A stretch of DNA of 39,114 nt, from positions 1 through 39,114 of the forward strand of contig CAJTXF010000017.1 of NCBI GenBank assembly GCA_910580045.1, written 5' to 3'. The position numbers and the translations under genes were made by a program. Positions within the stretch are counted from its first letter, which is position 1. Every line of letters starts with the position of its first letter. This DNA comes from an uncultured Eubacteriales bacterium (GTDB taxonomy: Bacteria > Bacillota > Clostridia > Oscillospirales > Acutalibacteraceae). The notes under the pieces were generated by a model. That model had not been told where the DNA came from, searched no databases, and saw only the letters and a program-made list of their open reading frames with translations. Shown in pieces: positions 23,696 through 32,511 of this stretch.

Positions 23696-24394
23696 CGGCT
23701 CGGGGCAGCACCCAGCGCAAAGCACCGCGACCGAGCGGAGACCGGGGTCCAGGGGGGCTTGCCCCCTGGCGGGGGTGCGGGGGCAGAGCCCCTGTGACCT
23801 TGTCCTAAGCGGTGCTATAATAGCGTGTTCCCCAAGAGCGAAATTCAGTATGGGCGGCGCTCACCAAGAAATCTGCGAGGCAGTCCGTCCGGCGGCCATA
23901 AAGCGTTCGTCAGTGGCAGTTTCGAGCGCCGCCAAAGATGCCGGTCGCGCGATTCTGTTGAGTTGGGAAATCACAGATTTCCCAACTCACAGAGAGCTGC
24001 AGATTGGCTGTAGAAGCGTGGCGGCCCTAAACGTTCCCGGAAGATGCTGCTTACTGTGAGGCTAAGGGCCTGACAGTCAACGGTTTCCCAACCGTAAGTA
24101 CCATCTTTCGGGAACGCTTAGGGCCCAACGCCCAATGGTACAGTCCGCCCTCTCCGCCAAACTGAGAAACGTCCCGTTTCCCAGTTTGACGGAATCTACT
24201 GCTCGGCTTCTCTGGCGGCGCGGCTTTCTTCCTCTATCGGACTTAGATGGTAGGAGTAGAGCTCTGCTTCTCTTTGGGACTTGGTGGCGCCGCCCTACAG
24301 TCAAGGGCAAGACCTTGGGGGCGCTGCCCCCAAACCCCTGCCACCTTTGAAAAGGTGGACGAAACTTTTCGTCCGCGCACCTGGAGCGCTGTCT
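23687..24394. repeat. Intergenic modular repeat element, copy E4
   Basis: The non-coding stretch between the phosphorylase gene and rplI. The left end GGAGCCTAACGGCTCGGGG (from 23687) carries the stop codon of the phosphorylase gene. It is followed by a GC box (23744-23800; GGTCCAGGGGGGCTTGCCCC), a core with two stem-loops (23959-23972 with 23976-23989, perfect 14 bp; 24154-24192, two mismatches), and the other box (24310-24372; CCCCAAACCCCTGCCACC then AAAAGGTGGACGAAAC). The right terminus is truncated. The right half of the core is the reverse complement of the left half of copy E2, showing that halves are interchangeable. It contains no convincing gene. Confidence 0.8.
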
Positions 24395-24476
24395 CTATGA
24401 CGCTTATTGCCCGCGTTTTGGGCAATTCTGCCTGCTCCAGGGCTCCTACATATATTAAAGTGAAAGGATGATTCCC

Positions 24477-24926
24477 ATGAAAGTTGTTCTTCTCCAGGAC
24501 GTAAAGTCCATCGGCAAAAAAGGTGAGCTCAAGGAGGTCTCTGACGGCTACGCCAGAAACTTCCTCCTGCCCCGCAAGCTGGCCAAAGAGGCCAATGCCC
24601 AGGCCATGAACGAGCTGAAAAACGCTGAGGCCGCCAAAGAGTATAAGGTGAAAACCGAGACCGAGCAGGCCCAGAAGAACGCCCAGGCCATCAGCGGCAA
24701 AACCGTGAAAATCTACGCAAAGGCAGGCCAGGGCGGCAAGCTGTTCGGCTCTGTCACTGCCCGGGAGCTGGCTGAGGAAATCAGCAGGCAGTTCGGGGTG
24801 CAGGTGGATAAGCGGAAGATTGTGCTGGAAAACGAGATTAAGGCCTATGGCACCTACAGCTTTGAGGTGAAGTTCTACAATGGCATCACTGCCGCCCTGA
24901 GTGTGGCAGTGTGCGAGGCGGGCTGA
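24477..24926 (+). CDS. rplI: 50S ribosomal protein L9
   Basis: L9 binds 23S rRNA and helps maintain reading-frame accuracy. The 149-residue protein has the N-terminal domain with the signature KGELKEVSDGYARNFLLP, a long central helix (about 42-75) and the C-terminal domain (KLFGSVTARELAEEI, VLENEIKAYGTYSFEVKF). The start at 24477 has AAAGGAT at 24463-24469; the in-frame ATG at 24468 overlaps that site. It leads the rplI-dnaB-tilS-hpt-ftsH run. A hairpin (ATTGCCC / GGGCAAT, about 24407-24427) lies upstream. No clear -35/-10 pair was found. Confidence 0.97.
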   Translation: MKVVLLQDVKSIGKKGELKEVSDGYARNFLLPRKLAKEANAQAMNELKNAEAAKEYKVKTETEQAQKNAQAISGKTVKIYAKAGQGGKLFGSVTARELAEEISRQFGVQVDKRKIVLENEIKAYGTYSFEVKFYNGITAALSVAVCEAG

Positions 24927-24957
24927 GATGGAATGAGCCAAGCAGGGAGGCGAGACT

Positions 24958-26343
24958 GTGGACTTTGAGCAAGACCGGTACCTGAATACCCAGGCCATGC
25001 CCGGCATCAGTATGCCGTTTAATATGGACGCGGAGCAGTCTGTGCTGGGCGCTGTCCTTTTGGACGCGGAATGCCTCTCTGAGGTGGCTGATATCCTGCC
25101 CGCGGCGGAGTATTTCTACGCCCAGAACAACCGGCACATCTATGGCGCCATGCTGGAGATGTATACCCTGGGCCAGCCGGTGGACTTTGTCACTGTGCTG
25201 GACAAGCTGCGGGAGGTAAAGGAGTTTGACCAGGAGAGCGGCCGGGTTTATATGGCCCAGCTGGTGAAGCTGGTGCCCGCTTTCAGCCGGGTGGGCGTGT
25301 ACGCGGGCATGGTCCGGGACGCCTACGAAATCCGGGTGCTGATGGAGGCGGCCAGGAATATCCTGGCGGACGCGGGCGAGGGCTCCTGGAACTCAGAGAA
25401 GCTGCTGGACGCCGCGGAGCAGAGAATCTTTGAGATTCGCCGGGGCAAGGAGATGCGGGGGCTGCGGCCAGTGAAGGAAATCCTTATGGACACCTTCGAC
25501 CGGCTGGATTTGCTCAACTCCCCGGACAGGGACAAGTACCGGGGCATTCCCACTGGCATCCGGATGCTGGACGACACCATCACGGGCCTGAACCGCTCAG
25601 ACTTGATTATCCTGGCCGCCCGGCCCGGCGTGGGCAAAACCAGCTTTGGGCTGAACATCGCCCGCCACGCCTCGATTGTCAGCCGGCGGCGGGTGGCCTT
25701 CTTCTCCCTGGAAATGGGGCGGGAGCAGCTCTGCTCCCGCCTGCTGTCCACCGAGGCCTCGGTGGAGGGCACCAAGCTGCGCACCGGGATGCTGGAGGAG
25801 GAGGAGTGGTCCCGGCTGATTGAGGCTGGGGACATTCTCCGCAAGGCAGAGCTTTATTTTGACGACAGCCCGGGCATCACCGTGAACCAGATGAAGGCCA
25901 AGGTCCGGCGGCTGAAGGATGTGGATTTGGTTATTATAGACTACCTCCAGCTCATGTCCGGGGGCAAGAAGAACGATAACCGGGTCAACGAAATCAGCGA
26001 CATCACCCGGAACCTGAAAATCATGGCCAAGGATTTGGATGTGCCGGTGATTGCCATGTCCCAGCTGCGCAGGCCCACAGAGCGGGGCAAGGACCACCGG
26101 CCCGGCCTTTCTGAGCTGCGGGACTCGGGCTCTATTGAGCAGGACGCGGATATTGTGATTTTCCTTCACCGGGAGGCCTACAACGCGGTCAGCGAGGGCG
26201 GGCAGCTCACAGAGGATATGGATGTGAGCGCGGCGGAGCTGATTGTGGCCAAGAACCGCCACGGGGCCACCACAGACATCCCTGTGCACTGGCAGCCAGA
26301 GTTTATGCGCTTTACTGCCCGGGAGTTTGTGCGCCATGAGTAA
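24958..26343 (+). CDS. dnaB: Replicative DNA helicase DnaB
   Basis: DnaB is the hexameric 5'-3' helicase at the replication fork. The 461-residue protein has the N-terminal domain (NMDAEQSVLGAVLLDAECL...), a linker, and the RecA-like domain with Walker A ARPGVGKTSF (about 221-230), FFSLEMGREQL, Walker B DLVIIDYLQLM, and LRRPTERGKDHRPGLSELRD followed by the arginine-finger region. The GTG start has AGGGAGG at 24943-24950, following rplI by 31 bases. tilS overlaps its end by 8 bases. This orthologue is called dnaC in Bacillus. Confidence 0.97.
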   Translation: MDFEQDRYLNTQAMPGISMPFNMDAEQSVLGAVLLDAECLSEVADILPAAEYFYAQNNRHIYGAMLEMYTLGQPVDFVTVLDKLREVKEFDQESGRVYMAQLVKLVPAFSRVGVYAGMVRDAYEIRVLMEAARNILADAGEGSWNSEKLLDAAEQRIFEIRRGKEMRGLRPVKEILMDTFDRLDLLNSPDRDKYRGIPTGIRMLDDTITGLNRSDLIILAARPGVGKTSFGLNIARHASIVSRRRVAFFSLEMGREQLCSRLLSTEASVEGTKLRTGMLEEEEWSRLIEAGDILRKAELYFDDSPGITVNQMKAKVRRLKDVDLVIIDYLQLMSGGKKNDNRVNEISDITRNLKIMAKDLDVPVIAMSQLRRPTERGKDHRPGLSELRDSGSIEQDADIVIFLHREAYNAVSEGGQLTEDMDVSAAELIVAKNRHGATTDIPVHWQPEFMRFTAREFVRHE

Positions 26344-27787
26344 GCCTGGTTTGCTGGCGGCTGCCCGGCTGGACGGCCTGCCGGATATGGGCAGGGTGGT
26401 GGTGGGCTTTTCCGGGGGGGCGGACTCTACTGCCCTGGCCCACTGGCTGATGGGCCAGGTGGAGCGGGAGCGGATTCTGCTTGTGCACGTGAACCATCAG
26501 CTGCGGGGGGAGGAGGCCTGGCGGGACCAGCGCCACGCCCAGGACTTTGCCCAAAGCCGGGGCCTGGCCATTCAGGTGGAGCAGGCGGATGTGGCGGCCC
26601 TGGCCGCAGCCCGGGGCCAGGGCCTGGAGGAGTGCGGCCGCCAGGAGCGGTACCGCATTCTGCTCAGCCATGCCCCTGGGGAGAATGACCGAATCCTGAC
26701 CGCCCACAACGGGGACGACAACGGGGAGACCATTCTGCTCAACCTGTGCCGGGGGGCTGGAACCGACGGCCTGCGGGGCATCCCCAGGCAGAGGGGGAAA
26801 ATCCTCCGGCCCCTGCTGGACGTGGCCCGGGATGAGATTGAGGCCTACTGCCAGGAGCAGGGCCTCTCCTTTGTCACAGACAGCAGCAACCTCTCAGACG
26901 AGTACACCCGCAACCGGGTGCGCCATAGCCTGCTGCCAGTGCTCAAGGAGCTGAACCCCAGGTTTTTGCAGGCAGTCGGCCGGGTGTCGGAGCTCTTGGA
27001 GCAGGACAGGGACTTCCTTTGGGCCCAGGCCCGGGCCCTTCTGGCAGAGGCCCGGCCTTCTGAGGGGCAAGTCCTGCCGGGGCTGGAGGCGGCCCCTTTG
27101 CGGGCTGCCCCCCTGCGGGCGGCTCCCCTGCGGGCTGCCCATGAGAGTGTATGCTCCCGGGCCATGAAGCTGTTTTTGGAGCAGGGCGGCTGCGGCCGTC
27201 TGGAAAAAAAGCATCTGGACAGGGCCCGGCAGGTGCTGCTGGAGGGGGGCTCGGCCCAAATGCCCGGGGGCCGGGAGCTGAGCTGCGCCCAGGGGCTGCT
27301 TTGGCTTGGAAAAAACCAGCCAGCGGAGGATTATGAACTCCCCCTGCGGCTGGGGGAAAACCCTTTGCCAGGGGGTCTCTGCCTGGTTTTGGGGCAAAAA
27401 AAACGGGCAGAAACAGAAAATCGAGAAAAAATTCAAAATTTGTTATTCAAAAACGCGGTAGACTGTGATATACTTTCCGGAGAGGATATGTGGGAAGCCC
27501 CTTCTTCGGAAAGCATTATGAACGGAAGACTGAGGGTGCGCAACCGCAGGCCTGGGGACAGGTTCACCCCAGCGGGCCGGGGTGTGTCCAAGCCGCTGAA
27601 ACAGATTTTTCAAGAGCTGCGGGTGCCCGCGGCCCTGCGGGCCAGTGTGCCCCTGGTGCTGTGGGACGGGCGCGCCGCCTGGTGCCCGGGGATAGGGCCT
27701 GCCGAGGGATTTCAAGTGAGGGAAGATACCCGGCTCCTGTGGACATTGGAGCTCAGGGCTCCTGGGGCTGGGGAGAAAGAGGAGTGA
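26336..27787 (+). CDS. tilS: tRNA(Ile)-lysidine synthase
   Basis: TilS joins lysine to C34 of the tRNA(Ile) CAU anticodon with ATP, making it read AUA. The 483-residue protein has the PP-loop VVVGFSGGADSTAL (about 21-34), VNHQLRGEEAWRD, AHNGDDNGETILLNL, GLRGIPRQRGKILRPLL and YTRNRVRHSLLP. The C-terminal domain has LRVRNRRPGDRFTPAGRG and LKQIFQELRVP. A small AAPLR tandem repeat lies at about 252-266. The start overlaps the dnaB stop (ATGAGTAA). hpt follows after 6 bases, as in many Firmicutes. Confidence 0.95.
   Translation: MSKPGLLAAARLDGLPDMGRVVVGFSGGADSTALAHWLMGQVERERILLVHVNHQLRGEEAWRDQRHAQDFAQSRGLAIQVEQADVAALAAARGQGLEECGRQERYRILLSHAPGENDRILTAHNGDDNGETILLNLCRGAGTDGLRGIPRQRGKILRPLLDVARDEIEAYCQEQGLSFVTDSSNLSDEYTRNRVRHSLLPVLKELNPRFLQAVGRVSELLEQDRDFLWAQARALLAEARPSEGQVLPGLEAAPLRAAPLRAAPLRAAHESVCSRAMKLFLEQGGCGRLEKKHLDRARQVLLEGGSAQMPGGRELSCAQGLLWLGKNQPAEDYELPLRLGENPLPGGLCLVLGQKKRAETENREKIQNLLFKNAVDCDILSGEDMWEAPSSESIMNGRLRVRNRRPGDRFTPAGRGVSKPLKQIFQELRVPAALRASVPLVLWDGRAAWCPGIGPAEGFQVREDTRLLWTLELRAPGAGEKEE
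27089..27133 (+). repeat. Three 15-base tandem repeats inside tilS (AAPLR x3)
   Basis: Three in-frame units encode AAPLR-AAPLR-AAPLR, followed by AAH, in the linker between the N-terminal and tRNA-binding parts of TilS. Copy number could vary without a frameshift. Confidence 0.8.
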
Positions 27788-27793
27788 GAGGAA

Positions 27794-28357
27794 ATGGCAG
27801 AAGAGAAAACCATGCTGGACGACATTGAGAGAGAGCTGTTTACAAAAGAGGAGCTGGCAGCCATTGTGTCCCGCATGGGGCGGGAAATCAGCTGGGACTA
27901 TAAGAACAAGAACCTGCTGATGGTCAGCGTCCTGAAGGGCTCGGTGGTGTTCATGGCGGATTTGATGCGCGCCGTGACCGTGCCCGCGGGGGTGGACTTT
28001 ATGGTGGTGTCCAGCTATGGCAACGCGGCCAAGACCTCTGGGGTGGTGAAAATCGTGCTGGATTTGAACATCCCCTTAGAGGACTATGATTTGCTGATTG
28101 TGGAGGATATTCTGGACAGCGGCAAGACCCTGCACTACCTGATGGAGGTGCTGCGGGCCCGGGGGCCCAAGAGCATCAAGATATGCACCCTGTTCGATAA
28201 GCCCGAGCGCCGCCAGGCACAGGTGAACCCCGACTATGTGGGGGCCCGGATTCCGGACGCGTTTATCGTGGGCTATGGACTGGATTACGCGGAAAAATAC
28301 CGCAACCTGCCCTTTGTGGGCGTGCTCAAGCCCGAGGTCTATGAGGCGGAGGGCTGA
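27794..28357 (+). CDS. hpt: Hypoxanthine phosphoribosyltransferase
   Basis: Hpt salvages hypoxanthine (and often guanine) to IMP/GMP using PRPP. The 187-residue protein has LKGSVVFMADL, SSYGNAAKTSG (flexible loop), the PRPP-binding VEDILDSGKTL (103-113) and the base-binding VGYGLDYAEKYRNLPFVGVL. GAGAGGAA precedes the ATG. It sits 6 bases after tilS and 68 before ftsH, the common Firmicute order in which Hpt has been linked to ftsH expression in some species; no such regulation is visible here. Confidence 0.96.
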   Translation: MAEEKTMLDDIERELFTKEELAAIVSRMGREISWDYKNKNLLMVSVLKGSVVFMADLMRAVTVPAGVDFMVVSSYGNAAKTSGVVKIVLDLNIPLEDYDLLIVEDILDSGKTLHYLMEVLRARGPKSIKICTLFDKPERRQAQVNPDYVGARIPDAFIVGYGLDYAEKYRNLPFVGVLKPEVYEAEG

Positions 28358-28425
28358 GGCATAGGCTTCTTTATAAGAAGCACTGGACAGCGGTGAAATA
28401 TAGACAGACGATGGAGGGTGAATCT

Positions 28426-30363
28426 TTGGATTTCAACAACGGAAAAAGGCTGCGCAATCTGCTGCTGTATATCGGGATACCGGTGGTGGTGCTGTTCATC
28501 ATCATCTTCCTGTTCAGCAGCCGGGTGCCCGGCGGCGAGACCTACAAGTATTCAGACATCCTGGATTATTTTGAAAAGGGCAAGGTGACGGAGTACACCC
28601 TGAACCTGGGCACCGGCGAGATGACCCTGAAGCTGGACGAGGCTGAAAAGGGCCCCATTGGCTTTGTGGTACCCAGTGTGGATTTGTTTTACCGCAGTGT
28701 GGCCGATGATATTGACGCCTATAACGAGGCCCATCCGGACAAGAAAATGGTCCAGGACGTGACCAGGCCCGCGGAGACCAGCTGGCTTATCAGCCTGCTG
28801 CCCACGCTGATTCTGTTCGGCGGGCTTATCTTCTTCTGGATTTTCATGATGCGCCATCTGGGCGGGGCCGGGGGCGGCGGCGACAAGCAGATGAACTTCG
28901 GCAAGGCCAAAATCAAGCAGATGAGCGACGAGAAGCGCAAGACCACCTTCGCCGACGTGGCGGGAGCTGACGAGGAGAAGGAGGAGCTGCGGGAAATCGT
29001 GGAGTTTTTGAAGAACCCAGGCAAGTTCAACTCCCTGGGCGCCCGGATTCCCAAGGGCGTGCTGCTGGTGGGCCCTCCCGGCACTGGTAAAACCTTGCTG
29101 GCCAGGGCTGTGGCCGGAGAGGCCGGGGTGCCCTTCTTCTCCATTTCCGGCTCTGACTTTGTGGAGATGTTCGTGGGCGTGGGCGCTTCCCGGGTGCGGG
29201 ATTTGTTTGAGAAGGCCAAGCGCAACCACCCCTGCATTATCTTTATTGACGAGATTGACGCTGTGGGCCGCCAGAGAGGCGCGGGCCTGGGCGGCGGGCA
29301 CGACGAGCGGGAGCAGACCCTGAACCAGCTGCTGGTGGAAATGGACGGCTTTGGGGCCAATGAGGGCGTGATTATGATTGCCGCCACCAACCGGCCGGAT
29401 ATCCTGGACCCCGCCCTGATGCGGCCGGGCCGGTTCGACAGGCAGGTGACTGTGGGCCATCCGGACATCAAGGGCCGGGAGGAGATTTTGAAGGTCCACG
29501 CAAAGGGCAAGCCCCTGGCCCCTGACGTGGTGCTGTCCACCATTGCCAAGAGCACCGCTGGCTTTACCGGCGCGGATTTGGAGAACCTATTGAATGAGGC
29601 CGCCCTGCTGGCTGCCCGCAAGAGCCTCAAGGCCATCACCATGGAAGAAATTGAGGAGGCCACCATCAAGGTAGTGGCAGGCACAGAGAAAAAGAGCCGG
29701 GTCATGAGCGAGAAGGAGAAGAAGCTCACCGCCTATCATGAGGCGGGCCACGCGGTAAGCTCTTTCTACTGCAAGACCCAGGACCCGGTGCACCAAATCA
29801 GCATTATTCCCCGGGGTATGGCAGGGGGCTATACCATGCACCTGCCCACAGAGGACAGGTCTTACCGCAGCCGCAGCGAGATGAAGGAGGAGCTTATTGT
29901 CCTTCTGGGCGGCCGGGTAGCTGAGGCGCTGGTGCTGGACGATATCTCCACTGGGGCCAGCAATGATATTGAGCGGGCCACCAAGATTGCCCGGGCCATG
30001 GTGACCAAGTATGGCATGAGCGAGAAGCTGGGCCCCATCACCTATGGCTCAGAGGGCTCCAACCCCTTCCTGGGCAAAGAGATGGGACATGTGAGCAATT
30101 ACTCAGAGCAGACAGCCTCTGAGATAGACGAGGAAATCCAGGGGATTATCTCCAGGGCCTATGGCCAGACAGAGAGCATTTTGAAGGAGCATATGGACGA
30201 ACTGCACCGCCTGGCCGCTGTATTGTTTGAGCGGGAGAAGGTGGATGCCGGGGAGTTCCAGCAGGTGATGGCAGGCACGCTTCTGCCCGGGGCGGCCCCT
30301 GTTGCCGAACTGGGCCAGGGTGCGCCAGAGCCCGAAAACCAGGGGGAATCCACCGAAGAATGA
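28426..30363 (+). CDS. ftsH: ATP-dependent zinc metalloprotease FtsH
   Basis: FtsH is a membrane-anchored hexameric AAA+ protease that degrades misfolded membrane proteins and regulators. The 645-residue protein has two membrane helices (about 12-29 and about 122-142) around an extracytoplasmic domain, then Walker A GPPGTGKTLL (about 216), Walker B IIFIDEIDAVG, the second region of homology (TNRPDILDPALMRPGRFDRQ), and zinc motif HEAGH (438-442). The TTG start is favoured by GGAGGGTG (28413-28420); GTG 28393 and ATG 28411 are in frame but the latter overlaps that site. A short Gly-rich linker (GGAGGGGDKQ) follows the second helix. The length is typical. Confidence 0.96.
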   Translation: MDFNNGKRLRNLLLYIGIPVVVLFIIIFLFSSRVPGGETYKYSDILDYFEKGKVTEYTLNLGTGEMTLKLDEAEKGPIGFVVPSVDLFYRSVADDIDAYNEAHPDKKMVQDVTRPAETSWLISLLPTLILFGGLIFFWIFMMRHLGGAGGGGDKQMNFGKAKIKQMSDEKRKTTFADVAGADEEKEELREIVEFLKNPGKFNSLGARIPKGVLLVGPPGTGKTLLARAVAGEAGVPFFSISGSDFVEMFVGVGASRVRDLFEKAKRNHPCIIFIDEIDAVGRQRGAGLGGGHDEREQTLNQLLVEMDGFGANEGVIMIAATNRPDILDPALMRPGRFDRQVTVGHPDIKGREEILKVHAKGKPLAPDVVLSTIAKSTAGFTGADLENLLNEAALLAARKSLKAITMEEIEEATIKVVAGTEKKSRVMSEKEKKLTAYHEAGHAVSSFYCKTQDPVHQISIIPRGMAGGYTMHLPTEDRSYRSRSEMKEELIVLLGGRVAEALVLDDISTGASNDIERATKIARAMVTKYGMSEKLGPITYGSEGSNPFLGKEMGHVSNYSEQTASEIDEEIQGIISRAYGQTESILKEHMDELHRLAAVLFEREKVDAGEFQQVMAGTLLPGAAPVAELGQGAPEPENQGESTEE

Positions 30364-30376
30364 GCTTGACCAGGGA

Positions 30377-30404
30377 CCTGCCGCGGCAACGCGGCAGGGC
30401 CTTT
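30377..30404 (+). terminator. Probable terminator after ftsH
   Basis: A 9 bp stem (CCTGCCGCG / CGCGGCAGG) with a GCAA tetraloop begins 13 bases after the ftsH stop, followed by GCCTTTG. The T-run is short. The remaining gap to 30511 holds no clear promoter. Confidence 0.5.
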
Positions 30405-30511
30405 GCTGTAAAGGGCTTATGCGTCAGGTTTGGACAAAATATTTGCGCTTTCCCAAAGCGCCTTGCTTTTGCCCGGCACATACCGCCCTATTTGAGGAGA
30501 GGAGAAAGAAC

Positions 30512-32494
30512 ATGCCCAAAAAACCAGTGTATGATAATGAGAGCATCCAAAGCCTGAAAGGGGCTGACCGGGTCCGGCTGCGGCCCGCGGTCATCTTTGG
30601 CTCAGACGGCATTGACGGGTGCCAGCACTCGGTGTTCGAGATATTGTCCAATGCCATTGACGAGGCCCGGCAGGGCTATGGCAGCGAAATCAGCCTGACC
30701 CGGTTCCTGGATAATTCCATCCAGGTGGAGGACCACGGGCGGGGCTGCCCTGTGGACTTTAACCAAAAGGAGCAGCGGTATAACTGGGAGCTGGTCTTCT
30801 GCGAGCTGTACGCGGGGGGCAAGTACAACAATGACTCCGGCGAGAACTACGAGTACTCCCTGGGGCTCAACGGCCTGGGCCTGTGCTCCACCCAGTACGC
30901 GGCGGAGTATATGGACGTGGATGTGCGCAGGGACGGGTTCCGGTATACCCTGCACTTTGAGCACGGGGAGAACGTGGGGGGCCTCTCCAAAGAGCCCTAT
31001 AAGAAGAAGGACACAGGCTCCATCATCAAGTGGAAGCCGGACATCCAGGTGTTCACGGATATTGACATCAGCGCGGAGTACTATCTGGACGTCATCAAGC
31101 GCCAGGCAGTGGTGAACGCTGGAGTTACCTTCCACTTTTTCAACGAGACTGCCCCTGGGGTGTTTGAGCAGACAGACTTCTGCTATGAGAACGGTATCCT
31201 GGACCACGCCCGGGAGCTGGCGGGGGAGGATTCCCTGACCACGGTGCAGCTCTGGCAGAGCGAGAAGCGGGTGAAGGACAGGGCGGATATGCCAGAGTAC
31301 AACACGAAAATCAACGTGGCGGCGGCCTTCTCCAACCGGGTCCACGTGGCGGAGTACTACCACAACTCCAGCTGGCTGGAGCACGGCGGGGCCCCGGACA
31401 AGGCGGTGCGCAGCGCCTTTGTGAGCCAGATTGACGCCTGGCTGAAACAGAACAGCCGCTACACCAAAGGGGAGAGCAAAATCACCTTCCAGGACGTGGA
31501 GGACTGCCTGGTGATTGTCATCTCCTCCTTCTCCACCCAGACCTCCTATGAGAACCAGACCAAGAAGGCCATCACCAATAAGGGCATCCAGGAGGCCATG
31601 ACCGAGATGCTCCGGCACAGCCTGGAGGTCTATTTTATCGAGAACCCTATGGACGCGGACAAGATTGCCGGGCAGGTGCTGATCAACAAGCGCAGCCGGG
31701 AGGACGCGGAGAAGACCCGGCTGAACCTGAAAACCAAGCTCACGGGCAAGATGGATATGGCCAACCGGGTGCAGAAGTTTGTGGACTGCCGCAGTAAGGA
31801 CGTGGAGGAGCGGGAGCTGTTTATTGTGGAGGGCGACTCGGCCCTGGGCTCTGTCAAGCAGGCCCGGGACAGCAACTTCCAGGCCGTGATGCCTATCCGG
31901 GGCAAAATCCTCAACTGCCTGAAAGCGGACTATGAGCGCATCTTCAAAAGCGATATCATCACGGACCTTATCCGGGTGCTGGGCTGCGGGGTCCAGGTGA
32001 AAACCAAAGCCAACAAAAACCTGGGGGTGTTCGATATCAACAACCTGCGGTGGAGCAAGGTCATCTTCTGCACCGACGCGGACGTGGACGGCTTCCAGAT
32101 ACGGGTGCTGCTGCTGACCATGGTCTACCGGCTGGCCCCGGCCCTGATTGAGCAGGGGAAGGTCTATATCGCCGAGAGCCCCCTGTATGAAATCACCAGC
32201 AAGGACGAGACCTACTTTGCCTATAACGAGCAGGAGAAGGCGGAGTTTCTGAAAAAGCTGGAGGGGAAGAAGTACACCATCCAGCGCTCCAAAGGCCTGG
32301 GCGAGAACGAGCCGGATATGATGAGCCTGACCACCATGAACCCAGCCACCCGAAGGCTGATTAAGGTGAACCCTGGAGACGCGGAGGACGCGGCCAGGAT
32401 GTTTGAGATTATGCAGGGGAATGATTTGGATGGCCGCAAGGAGTATATCGCGGAGCATGGGGCGGAGTATACAGAGGAGCTGGATGTGAGCTGA
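30512..32494 (+). CDS. Type II DNA topoisomerase, ATPase (B/ParE-like) subunit, divergent
   Basis: The B subunit provides ATP-driven strand passage and pairs with the A subunit at 34441-36678. The 660-residue protein has the GHKL ATPase site (EILSNAIDEA, E43/N47/D50; EDHGRGCPVDF; NGLGLCSTQYA) and a TOPRIM domain with EGDSALGSVKQARD (from E440), MPIRGKILN and DADVDGFQIR (522-531). Usual forms read EGDSAGGSAKQGRD and DADVDGSHIR, so this is divergent from standard GyrB/ParE. The ATG has GAGGAGAGGAG upstream. This may be a second, ParE-like topoisomerase rather than gyrase. The B and A genes are normally adjacent but are separated here by 1.9 kb. Confidence 0.88.
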   Translation: MPKKPVYDNESIQSLKGADRVRLRPAVIFGSDGIDGCQHSVFEILSNAIDEARQGYGSEISLTRFLDNSIQVEDHGRGCPVDFNQKEQRYNWELVFCELYAGGKYNNDSGENYEYSLGLNGLGLCSTQYAAEYMDVDVRRDGFRYTLHFEHGENVGGLSKEPYKKKDTGSIIKWKPDIQVFTDIDISAEYYLDVIKRQAVVNAGVTFHFFNETAPGVFEQTDFCYENGILDHARELAGEDSLTTVQLWQSEKRVKDRADMPEYNTKINVAAAFSNRVHVAEYYHNSSWLEHGGAPDKAVRSAFVSQIDAWLKQNSRYTKGESKITFQDVEDCLVIVISSFSTQTSYENQTKKAITNKGIQEAMTEMLRHSLEVYFIENPMDADKIAGQVLINKRSREDAEKTRLNLKTKLTGKMDMANRVQKFVDCRSKDVEERELFIVEGDSALGSVKQARDSNFQAVMPIRGKILNCLKADYERIFKSDIITDLIRVLGCGVQVKTKANKNLGVFDINNLRWSKVIFCTDADVDGFQIRVLLLTMVYRLAPALIEQGKVYIAESPLYEITSKDETYFAYNEQEKAEFLKKLEGKKYTIQRSKGLGENEPDMMSLTTMNPATRRLIKVNPGDAEDAARMFEIMQGNDLDGRKEYIAEHGAEYTEELDVS

Positions 32495-32511
32495 GAAGGG
32501 AGAGCAGAAGC

